This document shows positions 1-7,286 of a stretch of 17,551 nt of DNA, piece after piece (positions within the stretch are counted from its first letter, which is position 1; each line of letters starts with the position of its first letter). Below the pieces are notes generated by a model. That model was not told the origin of the DNA. It searched no databases and saw only the letters and a program-made list of their open reading frames with translations. The stretch covers positions 1 through 17,551 of the forward strand of contig NZ_RCUW01000022.1 of assembly GCF_003667525.1 (NCBI RefSeq), read 5' to 3'. A program made the translations under genes and the position numbers. This DNA is from Mycetocola_B reblochoni. GTDB taxonomy: Bacteria; Actinomycetota; Actinomycetes; Actinomycetales; Microbacteriaceae.

Positions 1-1409
1 GAAAGTTTGTGTGTGAGGGGTTCGGCGTGATCGGTTCGGCTTCGGTCGGACGGGAAGATGAATCACGTCATGAGCACTGAATTGAAGACAACAACTGAGC
101 AATCCGAGACCGTCGATCTGCGAACCGGGGAGGTCCTTCCTGCGCCGCCGAATATCACCGCGGTCGCGGAGCAACTCGTGGCCGCCGCTCGTGGTCAAGG
201 GATCGAACTGACTGGCCCGAACGGGCTGCTGACGGGACTGACCCGGCAGGTCCTGCAGTCCGCGTTGGAAGCGGAGCTGACCGAGCACCTCGGCTACGAC
301 CCGGGCGATCGGGTCGGGAAGCAGACGCCGAACAGCCGGAACGGATCCACGCCGAAGACGGTGCGGACCGAGATCGGCGATCTCACGATCCAGGTCCCGA
401 GGGACCGGGCGGGCACGTTCGCGCCGGTGGTGGTGCCCAAGCATCAGCGCCGGATCGCGGGGTTCGACGAGGCGGTGATCTCGCTGTATGCGAAGGGCAT
501 GACCACCGGCGATATCGCCAAGCACCTCTCCGATCTCTACGGATCAGACGTCTCTCATGATCTGGTGTCGACGGTGACCGACAAGGTGCTCGGCGACATG
601 CAGGAATGGCAAGCCCGTCCGCTGGACCTCGTCTATCCCGTGGTTCTGATCGACGCGCTCGTGATCAAGGTCCGCGACGGGCAGGTCGCCAACCGGCCTG
701 TCTACGTCGCTGTCGGCATCGATCTCGAGGGTCACCGTGACGTTCTCGGGTTGTGGATGGGACCGACCGGCGGGGAGGGCGCGAAGCAGAGGATGAACAT
801 GCTCACGGAGCTGCGCAACCGTGGTGTCGCCGATGTCTGCATCGTCTGCCGCGACGGACTCAAAAGCCTCCCCGATGCGATCACCGCGATCTGGCCCCTC
901 GCAACGGTGCAGCAGTGTGTCGTGCATCTCGTGCGGAACTCACTTCGATACGCGTCGAAGAAGTACTGGTCCAAGATCACCGGGCAGCTCCGCGAGGTCT
1001 ATACCGCTCCGACCATCGCAGCGGCCGAGGCGAGATTCGCGGAGTTCGCCGAGCAATGGCGGAGCCTGTATCCGGCGATGACCCAGATGTGGGAGAGCGC
1101 GTGGGGCGAGTTCGTGCCGTTCCTGAAGTTCCCGCCCGAGATCAGACGCCTCATCTATACGACCAATGGGATCGAGTCGCTCAATGCCAGGTTCCGGCAG
1201 GCCACGAGACGCCGCGGGCACTTCCCCAACGAGCAGGCGACGATGAAGGTGCTCTACCTGACGGTGCTCGAGCGGCGCCCGAATCGCACGAACCCGACCG
1301 GGCAGATCGCCAGCTGGAAAGCTATCCCGAATACCCTGTCCATCACCTACGGCGACCGCCTAGGAATCAACTAAGCCGAAGCCCCATACACAAAGGAACG
1401 GACAGACCC
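1..1409 (+). mobile_element. IS256-family insertion sequence, copy 1 (left tip outside window)
   Basis: This segment matches 14482-15890 over its whole length (constant offset of 14481) and then diverges abruptly after the shared CAGACCC at 1409. In the second copy the element begins with GGGTCTGTC at 14472, so about 10 bp of the left inverted repeat of copy 1 fall before position 1. The right inverted repeat is 1375-1409, directly after the transposase stop. A full element would be 1419 bp, normal for the family. The left flank is not visible, so its target duplication cannot be read. Confidence 0.93.
58..1374 (+). CDS. IS256-family transposase (mutator type)
   Basis: DDE transposase that cuts and rejoins the element ends in the cytoplasm. 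The 438-residue length is slightly above the usual ~400. The catalytic triad is visible as D199 (LIDALVIKVRDG), D266 (VCRDGLKSLPDA) and E373 (TTNGIESLNARFR). The family's CxxH block (CVVH, residues 287-290) lies between the second D and the E. The start is ambiguous: ATG at 58 or ATG at 73 in the same frame, neither with a well-placed Shine-Dalgarno. The protein is identical to that at 14539-15855. It looks intact and could supply transposition to both copies. Confidence 0.95.
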   Translation: MNHVMSTELKTTTEQSETVDLRTGEVLPAPPNITAVAEQLVAAARGQGIELTGPNGLLTGLTRQVLQSALEAELTEHLGYDPGDRVGKQTPNSRNGSTPKTVRTEIGDLTIQVPRDRAGTFAPVVVPKHQRRIAGFDEAVISLYAKGMTTGDIAKHLSDLYGSDVSHDLVSTVTDKVLGDMQEWQARPLDLVYPVVLIDALVIKVRDGQVANRPVYVAVGIDLEGHRDVLGLWMGPTGGEGAKQRMNMLTELRNRGVADVCIVCRDGLKSLPDAITAIWPLATVQQCVVHLVRNSLRYASKKYWSKITGQLREVYTAPTIAAAEARFAEFAEQWRSLYPAMTQMWESAWGEFVPFLKFPPEIRRLIYTTNGIESLNARFRQATRRRGHFPNEQATMKVLYLTVLERRPNRTNPTGQIASWKAIPNTLSITYGDRLGIN

Positions 1410-1468
1410 ATGTGCGCGCGTTGCTGCGCACGGCCTCAGCACACTCTGAGTGTCGTTCTGTGGGCGCA
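1410..1468. other. 59-bp spacer between two IS elements, with two short hairpins
   Basis: This short piece lies between the right end of the IS256 copy and the left end of the IS30 element. It holds two dyads: GTGCGC (1412-1417) pairing with GCGCAC (1426-1431), and ACACTC (1441-1446) pairing with GAGTGT (1448-1453) across a one-base loop. No coding homology was recognised. It may be a leftover of the original host locus, or a hairpin target favoured by IS30-like elements. Function is unknown. Confidence 0.5.
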
Positions 1469-1490
1469 TTCAACTGGTCGTCGCAACACC
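1469..1490 (+). repeat. Left terminal inverted repeat of the IS30 element
   Basis: These 22 bases reappear as the reverse complement at 2931-2952 with a single difference at the seventh base (T here, C there). Pairing stops just outside, which sets the element tip. Confidence 0.88.
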
Positions 1491-1502
1491 TTGATGTGAG
1501 AG

Positions 1503-2951
1503 GTGTGGAGGATGGCTACCAAGCATTGGTGCATGAGGACTGGCGATGTCCCCGAGGGGTTGCGGCGTCAGTGGCGAGCGGACAGGGCCTTGCGGCCGGC
1601 GATGTTCTCTCCGGGCAGGCCGCAACCGTCTCGGACGGTGCAGCGTGACTTCTGGCGTCTCATTGCGACGGGGATCTCAACGGCGGAGGCCGCGCTCGTG
1701 GTGGGTGTGTCGATCCCGGTGGCCTCGCGGTGGTTCCGCCACGCTGGCGGCATGCCACCGATCAGTCTGGTCGAACCCAGTGGGCGATATCTCAGCTTCG
1801 CCGAGCGTGAGGAGATCGCCATCCTGAAGGCCCAGGGCAAGGGGGTTCGCACCATCGCCCAGGCTCTGGGCCGTGATCCAGGCACGATCAGTCGTGAGCT
1901 GCGCCGCAACGCCGCTACCCGAGGCGGGAAACTCGAATACCGAGCCATGGTCGCCCAGTGGAAAGCCCACGAGGCCGCCAAGAGGCCCAAAGAAGCGAAG
2001 ATGGTGACCAACCCGCGGCTGCGTGACTACGTCCAGGACCGGCTCGCCGGCAAGGTCACCCACCCTGACGGCCGCACCGTCAACGGCCCAGACACGCCAG
2101 TCTGGAAAGGGTTGAACAAGCCCCACCGGGCCGACCGTCGCTGGTCGAAGGCCTGGAGCCCGGAGCAGATCAGCCACCGCCTGCGCATCGAGTTCGGTTA
2201 TGATGAGTCCATGCGGATCAGTCACGAGGCGATCTACCAGTCACTGTTCATCGAGGGCCGCGGGGCGCTGAAGCGGGACCTGGTGACCTGCCTGCGCACC
2301 GGCAGGGCTCTGCGCTCGCCGCGTGAGCGTTCGCGGAACAAGCCCCATGGCCATGTCACCGCCGATGTCGTGATCAGCGAACGGCCCGCGGAGGCCGCGG
2401 ATCGGGCTGTTCCCGGCCACTGGGAAGGCGACCTGATCATCGGCACCGGCCGCTCCGCGATCGGCACCTTGGTCGAACGCCACAGCCGCGCCACGATCCT
2501 GGTCCATCTGCCTCGCTTGGAGGGCTGGGGCCAGACGCCGCCGGTCAAGAACGGCCCCTCGCTGGGCGGTTACGGTGCGGTCGCGATGAACACCGCGCTC
2601 GCCGCGTCGATCACCGCTCTGCCGCAGCAGCTGCGCAAGACCATCACCTGGGACCGCGGCAAGGAACTATCCGCTCACGCCACCTTCGCCCTGGAGACCG
2701 GCACGAAGGTCTACTTCGCTGACCCCCACAGCCCCTGGCAGCGGCCCAGCAACGAGAACACCAACGGGCTGCTGCGTCAGTACTTCCCCAAGGGCACCGA
2801 CCTGTCCCGCTGGACAGCAGAAGATCTGGAAGCCGTGGCCCACACCCTAAACAGCCGCCCCCGCAAGACCCTCGGCTGGAGAACACCGGCCGAGGTCCTC
2901 GAAGAGCAACTACAATCCTTGGAAGAAGCCGGTGTTGCGACGACCGGTTGA
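1503..2951 (+). CDS. IS30-family transposase
   Basis: DDE transposase of 482 residues. An upstream helix-turn-helix-like segment is followed by the classic IS30 HTH at about 96-135 (LSFAEREEIAILKAQGKG...TISRELRRN), an SPEQISHRL block at 219-226 and a C-terminal integrase core. Catalytic residues are D310 (GHWEGDLI), D384 (TWDRGKE) and E418 (RPSNENTNGLLR), with 33 residues between the last two as expected for the family. It is longer than typical IS30 proteins (~380) because of about 90 extra N-terminal residues. The start is uncertain: GTG 1503, ATG 1512 or ATG 1533; GGAGG at 1507-1511 abuts ATG 1512 and is too close to serve it. It looks intact. Confidence 0.93.
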   Translation: MWRMATKHWCMRTGDVPEGLRRQWRADRALRPAMFSPGRPQPSRTVQRDFWRLIATGISTAEAALVVGVSIPVASRWFRHAGGMPPISLVEPSGRYLSFAEREEIAILKAQGKGVRTIAQALGRDPGTISRELRRNAATRGGKLEYRAMVAQWKAHEAAKRPKEAKMVTNPRLRDYVQDRLAGKVTHPDGRTVNGPDTPVWKGLNKPHRADRRWSKAWSPEQISHRLRIEFGYDESMRISHEAIYQSLFIEGRGALKRDLVTCLRTGRALRSPRERSRNKPHGHVTADVVISERPAEAADRAVPGHWEGDLIIGTGRSAIGTLVERHSRATILVHLPRLEGWGQTPPVKNGPSLGGYGAVAMNTALAASITALPQQLRKTITWDRGKELSAHATFALETGTKVYFADPHSPWQRPSNENTNGLLRQYFPKGTDLSRWTAEDLEAVAHTLNSRPRKTLGWRTPAEVLEEQLQSLEEAGVATTG

Positions 2952-2952
2952 A
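2931..2952 (-). repeat. Right terminal inverted repeat of the IS30 element
   Basis: Mirror of 1469-1490 with one mismatch. It contains the last codons and the stop (2949-2951) of the transposase gene. Confidence 0.88.
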
Positions 2953-3003
2953 CTTGCCGTGGCTCCGACCAGCAGAGCGATGTCAGCAGTTGGCTTTCCA
3001 TCT

Positions 3004-3017
3004 CAGCGGTGCCGCTG
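3004..3017. promoter_or_regulatory. Short dyad upstream of the RclA-like gene
   Basis: CAGCGG-TG-CCGCTG is a 14-base inverted repeat in the 148-bp gap between the IS30 end and the reductase start. It could be an operator or a chance GC-rich palindrome. No clear -35/-10 pair was found in the gap. A 9-bp tandem repeat (TTGCGAGCG twice) lies around 3053-3071. Confidence 0.25.
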
Positions 3018-3087
3018 GAAGGATGCCCACCGGCAAATCCCGCACCTCGTGGATTGCGAGCGTTGCGAGCGAGAGCGTGCCTACGCG

Positions 3088-3093
3088 AAGGAG
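3088..3093 (+). promoter_or_regulatory. Ribosome binding site of the RclA-like gene
   Basis: AAGGAG sits 7 bases before ATG 3101. It decides the start: longer in-frame readings reaching back to 2948 run into the IS30 end and lack such a site. Confidence 0.75.
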
Positions 3094-3100
3094 AATTGTG

Positions 3101-4456
3101 ATGGACGTTGACCTGCTGGTGATCGGCTGGGGCAAGGCAGGCAAGACCCTGGCGGGGCGCTTCGCGGCCGCCGGCAAGACCGTGGCGCTGGTGGAGCGCT
3201 CGCCCGAGATGTACGGCGGCACCTGCATCAACATCGGCTGCGTGCCGACCAAGGACCTCGTCGTCTCGGCCGAGGAGCGTCGCGACTCCGACGACCCGCA
3301 GGAGTTCTTCCGCACCGCCGTCGCCGGCCGCGACGCGCTGATCGGCACGCTCAACGCCGCGAACCACCAGATGCTGGAGAAGCCGGGCGTCACCCTGGTG
3401 GACGGCACCGCCCGGTTCACCGGCCCGCGGACGGTCGTCGTCGACACCGCCGAGGGCCAGGTGGAGCTCACCGGCGAGACCGTGGTGATCGGCACCGGTG
3501 CGACCTCGCGCCGCGTCGACCTGCCCGGCTTCGACTCACCGCGGGTGTTCGACTCGACCACCATCCAGCACATCGACCCGCTGCCCGAACGGCTGGTGAT
3601 CGTGGGCGGCGGCTTCATTGGGCTGGAGTTCGCTAGCATGTTCACCCACTTCGGCTCCAAGGTCACCATCCTCGACCGCGGCGAGGAGTTCCTTCCCCGC
3701 GTCGACCGGGACGTGGCCGAGGCCGTGAGGCAGACCCTGCTCGACATGGGCGTCACCATCGAGCAGGGCGTGCGGCCCACGTCGCTGGACGACGACGGCA
3801 CACACGCCGTGGTGCACACCACCAAGGGCGATTTCGCGGCCGAGGCCGTGCTGGTGGCCGCCGGACGCGTGCCGGTCACCGGCGAGCTGGGACTGGAGGC
3901 CGCCGGCATCGAGGTGGACGAGCGGGGCTTCGTCGTCGTGGACGACCAGCTGCAGACCAGCGTCCCCGGTGTGTACACGGTGGGCGACGTCAACGGCGGC
4001 CCGCAGTTCACCTACATCTCGCTGGACGACAACCGCATCGTGTGGGACGCGGTGATGGGCCAGGGCACGCGCCGCCGCAGCGACCGCGTGGCGGTGCCGA
4101 ACACCACCTTCATCACCCCGCCGCTGTCGATGGTGGGCATGGACGAGACCCAGGCCCGCAAGTCCGGCCGCAACGTCCTGATGGCGAAGAAGGAGGTGGC
4201 GAAGATCGCCGCCATGCCCCGGCCGAAGATCGTCGGCGAGACCCACGGCCTGTTCAAGCTGTTCGTCGACGCCGACAGCCAAGAGATCCTCGGCGCGACG
4301 ATCTTCTCCATCGACTCCCAGGAGCTGGTCAACATGGTCGCCCTGGCCATCCGGCTGGGCGCCAAGGTCTCCGACCTGCGCGACGGGATCTGGACCCACC
4401 CGTCCAGCACCGAGGCCTTCAACGAGGTGCTCGGCACCCTGGAGCCATTGGCCTGA
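3101..4456 (+). CDS. rclA: RclA-like FAD/NAD(P)-dependent disulfide reductase
   Basis: Cytoplasmic pyridine nucleotide-disulfide oxidoreductase of 451 residues. Family knowledge: E. coli RclA (441 aa) protects against reactive chlorine and reduces hypothiocyanous acid. Visible features: an FAD-binding start IGWGKAGKT (8-16) with the RclA-type G-x-GKAGKT in place of GxGxxG; the redox pair C42/C47 in YGGTCINIGCVPTK; the NAD(P) fold VGGGFIG (168-174); the second FAD motif TVGDVNGG (293-300) followed by QFTYISLDD; and the C-terminal dimer motif THPSSTEAF (H433, E438). These signature stretches match E. coli RclA as I remember it far better than lipoamide dehydrogenase or mercuric reductase; there is no N-terminal heavy-metal domain or vicinal C-terminal Cys pair as in MerA. 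The gene is intact but stranded between an IS30 element and an IS21 remnant that begins just past its stop, without an adjacent regulator. Confidence 0.85.
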   Translation: MDVDLLVIGWGKAGKTLAGRFAAAGKTVALVERSPEMYGGTCINIGCVPTKDLVVSAEERRDSDDPQEFFRTAVAGRDALIGTLNAANHQMLEKPGVTLVDGTARFTGPRTVVVDTAEGQVELTGETVVIGTGATSRRVDLPGFDSPRVFDSTTIQHIDPLPERLVIVGGGFIGLEFASMFTHFGSKVTILDRGEEFLPRVDRDVAEAVRQTLLDMGVTIEQGVRPTSLDDDGTHAVVHTTKGDFAAEAVLVAAGRVPVTGELGLEAAGIEVDERGFVVVDDQLQTSVPGVYTVGDVNGGPQFTYISLDDNRIVWDAVMGQGTRRRSDRVAVPNTTFITPPLSMVGMDETQARKSGRNVLMAKKEVAKIAAMPRPKIVGETHGLFKLFVDADSQEILGATIFSIDSQELVNMVALAIRLGAKVSDLRDGIWTHPSSTEAFNEVLGTLEPLA

Positions 4457-4459
4457 CCG

Positions 4460-5770
4460 GTGATGCGCCGGGTGGAAGCGATGGTGCCGCAGGACCACGC
4501 CCCCGGCGCCGAGGCCGAGGTCGACTTCGGCGAGGTCTACGTCATCCTCGACGGCGTCAAGACCAAGTGCCACATGTTCGTCTACCGCCTGTCCCACTCC
4601 GGCAAGGCCATCCACCGCGTCTACCCGACCGGCGGACAGGAGGCCTTCCTCGAAGGACACATCGAGGCCTTCCACGCCCTGGGCGGCATCCCCACCCGCC
4701 ACATCCGCTACGACAACCTCACCTCCGCCGTCGTCCAGGTCATCCACGGCGGCGACCGGCTACGCGACGAGAACGAACGCTGGGTGCTGTTCCGCTCCCA
4801 CTACGGCTTCGACGCGTTCTACTGCCAGCCCGGCATCGACGGCGCCCACGAGAAAGGCGGCGTCGAGGGCGAGGTCGGATGGTTCCGCCGCAACCACCTC
4901 ACCCCCATGCCCGAAGTCGCCACCCTCGACGAACTCAACGACAAGATCCGCGCCTGGGAGCACGACGACAACACCCGCCGCATCACCGGCCACGCCAACA
5001 CGATCGGGCAGGACTACCACGCCGAGCTGCCCCACCTGGCACCGTTGTCGGCCGACGACTTCGACCCCGGCCTGATCCTCCACCCCCGCGTCGATCGCTC
5101 CGCCCTGATCACCGTCCGCATGGTCAAGTACTCCGTCCCCGCGCACCTGATCGGGCAACGCGTCCGCGTGTCCCTGCGGGCCTCGTGCGTGGTCGTGTTC
5201 GAGGGCCGCACCGTCCTCGCCACCCACCCTCGCCTCGGCACCCGTGGCGTGACCCGGGTCGAGTTGGACCACTACCTCGAGGTCCTACGCCACAAGCCCG
5301 GCGCGTTCCCCGGCTCCACCGCCCTGGCGCAGGCCCGCGCCGCCGGGGCATTCACCGCAGCCCACGACGCGTTCTGGGCCGCGGCCCGCAAGACCAGCGG
5401 CGACGTCGCCGGCACCCAAGCGTTGATCGACGTGCTCCTGCTCCACCGATCCCTCCCGGCCGATGCCGTGATCGCTGGCATCACCTCAGCCCTGTCGGTC
5501 GGCGCGATCAGCCCCGACGTCGTCGCCGTCGAAGCCCGCCGCCACGCCACCGGCCACACACCCGCCCCAGCCAGCCCGACCAGGGGCGGGACGGTCGTGA
5601 ACCTGCCACCACGACGTCCCACCGACCCGCACCAGGTCATCGCGCACCTGCCCGAGGACACTCGCCCCCTGCCCACTGTCACCGCCTACGACGAACTCCT
5701 GCGTCGTCGCCAACCCGACCCCGCCCCGGCCAGCGCCGAGGTCCACCACATCCAGACAGGAACCCCATGA
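4460..5770 (+). pseudogene. istA: IS21-family transposase IstA, N-terminally truncated
   Basis: 436 residues are readable from GTG 4460 / ATG 4463. The homologous part opens abruptly at RRVEAMVPQDHAPGAEAEVDFGE, so the N-terminal helix-turn-helix region (roughly the first 100 or more residues of a typical ~500-residue IstA) is lost. The DDE core remains: D22 (EVDFGE), D85 (IRYDNLTS) and E131 (HEKGGVE). The C-terminal beta-barrel region follows (YSVPAHLIGQRVRVSL). It is in the same frame as the upstream reductase, separated from it by that gene's TGA (4454-4456) and one further codon. Its end overlaps the istB start by ATGA. DNA-end binding is probably lost, so it is called a pseudogene. Confidence 0.85.
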
Positions 5771-6591
5771 CCATCAGCACCAGCCACCGCCAGGGCGGTC
5801 TTCGCCGCCGTCACAGCCTCACCGAGCAAGCCGCCCAAGCCGCGATCGACCAGGCCTGCCGCCGGCTCCGGCTGCCCACGATCCGCGCCGTGGTCGATGA
5901 CGCCGTCGCGGCCGCCACGAAGGAACAACTCACCTACCAAGGCTTCCTCGCCGAACTTCTCCTGGCCGAGGTCGACGACCGCGACCGCAGCTCCACCCTG
6001 CGCCGCATCAAGAGCGCCGGCTTCCCCCGCGAGAAGTGGCTCGTCGACTTCGACTTCACCGCAAACCCCAACATCAACCCCGCCACCATCAACGAGCTCG
6101 CCACCGGCGACTGGATCCGCCGCGGCGACCCCCTGTGCCTGATCGGGGACTCCGGCACCGGCAAATCCCACCTGCTCATCGCGCTCGGCACCGCCGCCGC
6201 CGAACAGGGCTACCGCGTCCGCTACACCCTCGCCACCCGGCTCGTGAACGAACTCGTCGAAGCCGCCGACGAGAAACAACTCACCAAGACCATCAACCGC
6301 TACGGCCGTGTCGACCTCCTCGTTATTGATGAACTCGGCTACGTGGAACTCGACCGGCGCGGGGCCGAACTGCTGTTCCAGGTCCTCACCGAACGCGAGG
6401 AGAAGAACGCCATCGCGATCGCGTCCAACCAGTCCTTCTCCGCCTGGACCGACACCTTCACCGACCCCCGCCTGTGCGCAGCGATCGTCGACCGACTCAC
6501 CTACAACGCCACCATCATCGAAACCGGCACCAACTCCTACCGCCTCGCCCACACCCGCGCCCGCCACCACACCCCCACCACAGGCGCGTGA
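5767..6591 (+). CDS. istB: IS21-family helper ATPase IstB
   Basis: AAA+ ATPase of 274 residues that loads and guides IstA at target DNA. The ATG lies in an ATGA overlap with the istA stop, the usual translational coupling of this pair. Walker A is GDSGTGKS (127-134) and Walker B is LLVIDELGY (184-192); a sensor-like IASNQSF (218-224) and a conserved DRLTYNATII segment follow. Length is normal for IstB proteins (~250-275) and no break is seen, so the ATPase is intact even though its partner is truncated. Without a working istA it should be inert, or act only with a related element elsewhere. Confidence 0.93.
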   Translation: MTISTSHRQGGLRRRHSLTEQAAQAAIDQACRRLRLPTIRAVVDDAVAAATKEQLTYQGFLAELLLAEVDDRDRSSTLRRIKSAGFPREKWLVDFDFTANPNINPATINELATGDWIRRGDPLCLIGDSGTGKSHLLIALGTAAAEQGYRVRYTLATRLVNELVEAADEKQLTKTINRYGRVDLLVIDELGYVELDRRGAELLFQVLTEREEKNAIAIASNQSFSAWTDTFTDPRLCAAIVDRLTYNATIIETGTNSYRLAHTRARHHTPTTGA

Positions 6592-6623
6592 CATTGATCA
6601 TCTGCCGAATGGCGCGCGTTGCG
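6586..6623 (+). repeat. Direct repeat, first copy (overlaps istB stop)
   Basis: A 38-bp stretch that aligns without gaps to 7212-7249, with 32 of 38 bases equal by eye. The shared parts are GCGTGACA, then TCTGCCGAAT, one variable base, GCGCGCGTT, one variable base, CG. The first copy includes the istB stop codon, so it probably belongs to the IS21 right-end region. Confidence 0.75.
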
Positions 6624-6675
6624 GAGGATCCAAATTCGTTGCCGGATCACCCCAACGGACGGGAGACTGGCATGC

Positions 6676-7176
6676 ATGGCTTCCGGCACAGATCCCGACG
6701 AGTGGGCACAGCAACTGACTTTCATACCGATGACCGTGGAGTCGGCACACGTCATCGCAGACACCTGGAAGTACCCAGCCCCCTACGACTTCTACGACAC
6801 CACCGCCGATCGTGACGACTACGAGGAGTTCATCAGCCCCGACCAGTGGCCCTCACACTTCTGGCAGGTCCACCACGGCGGTGACCTCGTCGGCTTCTTC
6901 ACCGCCGAACCGAGCGGCGACGAAACTGTCCAGGAGATCAGTCTCGGGCTGCACCCCGACCTCACCGGCGGCGGGCGAGGGCTGGCCTTCCTCCGGAGCG
7001 GACTGGCCCATGTCGCAGCCGCCACCGGCGTAGTCCGCATCCGCCTCAGCGTCGCCGCCTTCAACCAACGAGCCATCAGGGTCTACAAGGCAGCCGGCTT
7101 CACCACCGTCCGCTCCTACCTACAGCCAACCAACGGCAGCACCTACGAGTTCGTCGAGATGGAACGCCGAAGCTGA
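6676..7176 (+). CDS. GNAT-family N-acetyltransferase
   Basis: Predicted acetyl-CoA-dependent acetyltransferase of 166 residues. The fold is recognisable from LTFIPMTVESAHVIADTW (14-31), motif A around ISLGLHPDLTGGGRGLAFL (88-106, acetyl-CoA pyrophosphate loop GGGRG) and motif B FNQRAIRVYKAAGF (129-142). Substrate unknown; the DFYDTTADRDDYEEFI segment resembles small GNATs of unassigned substrate. ATG 6676 is chosen because GGGAG lies 10 bases upstream; an alternative ATG at 6730 would cut the first beta strand. It stands alone, flanked on both sides by the 38-bp direct repeat, which suggests it moved in as a unit or was captured by an IS21 element. Confidence 0.85.
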   Translation: MASGTDPDEWAQQLTFIPMTVESAHVIADTWKYPAPYDFYDTTADRDDYEEFISPDQWPSHFWQVHHGGDLVGFFTAEPSGDETVQEISLGLHPDLTGGGRGLAFLRSGLAHVAAATGVVRIRLSVAAFNQRAIRVYKAAGFTTVRSYLQPTNGSTYEFVEMERRS

Positions 7177-7211
7177 GGACGATCATGCGCACATGCCGCG
7201 ACCGGCAAAGT

Positions 7212-7249
7212 GCGTGACAGGGCTGATCTGCCGAATTGCGCGCGTTACG
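7212..7249 (+). repeat. Direct repeat, second copy
   Basis: Near copy of 6586-6623 in the same orientation, 626 bp further on, just after the GNAT stop and before the arsR promoter. Its tail overlaps the dyad at 7246-7259. It is not attached to any istB here, so it is either the distal IS21 end or a relic of another copy. Confidence 0.72.
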
Positions 7250-7259
7250 TCTTGACGTA
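7246..7259. promoter_or_regulatory. Second dyad overlapping the arsR -35 box
   Basis: TACGTC-TT-GACGTA is a perfect 6+6 inverted repeat. It covers the -35-like TTGACG and touches the large palindrome that follows. It may bind a second regulator, or a second dimer. Confidence 0.45.
7252..7257 (+). promoter_or_regulatory. -35-like box of the arsR promoter
   Basis: TTGACG is followed at 17-19 bp by weak -10 candidates within TTCCATAT (7275-7282). A start about 6-7 bases after such a -10 falls at or next to ATG 7287, so the message would be leaderless. This agrees with the absence of a Shine-Dalgarno before the gene. Confidence 0.55.
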
Positions 7260-7282
7260 TATGGAACCAATTGGTTCCATAT
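7259..7282. promoter_or_regulatory. 24-bp perfect palindrome, probable ArsR operator
   Basis: The half-site ATATGGAACCAA is followed directly by its exact reverse complement, 24 bp without a mismatch. It fills the space between the -35 box and the start codon, ending 4 bases before ATG 7287. A dimer bound here would block polymerase, so autorepression of the arsR-SRPBCC operon is the simple reading. Confidence 0.85.
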
Positions 7283-7286
7283 TTGC

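Larger units (their letters stand above)
1469..2952 (+). mobile_element. IS30-family insertion sequence, complete
   Basis: A 1484-bp element is bounded by 22-bp inverted repeats with one mismatch: left 1469-1490 (TTCAACtGGTCGTCGCA...) and right 2931-2952 (reverse complement TTCAACcGGTCGTCGCA...). It carries one transposase that fills most of the element. The transposase stop codon lies inside the right repeat. Flanking bases (GCA on the left, CTT on the right) give no target duplication, so one flank may have been altered after insertion, or the true tips differ by a base or two. Confidence 0.88.
4457..6623 (+). mobile_element. IS21-family element, left end deleted
   Basis: The istA-istB pair marks an IS21-type element. 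The left terminus and the 5' part of istA are missing, and the sequence joins the rclA 3' end within a few bases of its stop codon. The right terminus was not pinned to the base. The stretch right after istB (6586-6623) has a near copy at 7212-7249, and repeated terminal sequences are known for IS21 elements. Immobile in its present state unless helped in trans, because the left end is gone. Confidence 0.8.

Noticed and set aside
3101..4456. Mercuric reductase (merA) reading of the flavoprotein
   Set aside because: No N-terminal metal-binding domain, no C-terminal vicinal cysteines, and the GKAGKT, QFTYISLDD and THPS stretches fit RclA better. No mer genes are nearby.
3536..4747. Long minus-strand frame opposite rclA
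   Set aside because: Low-complexity Asp/Gly/Val/His-rich translation antisense to a clear enzyme; no homology or ribosome site.
4042..5766. Very long plus-strand frame leading into istB and overlapping rclA and istA
   Set aside because: Its product is almost pure Arg/Pro/His, the mark of a shadow frame in GC-rich DNA; only the part from 5767 is the real istB.
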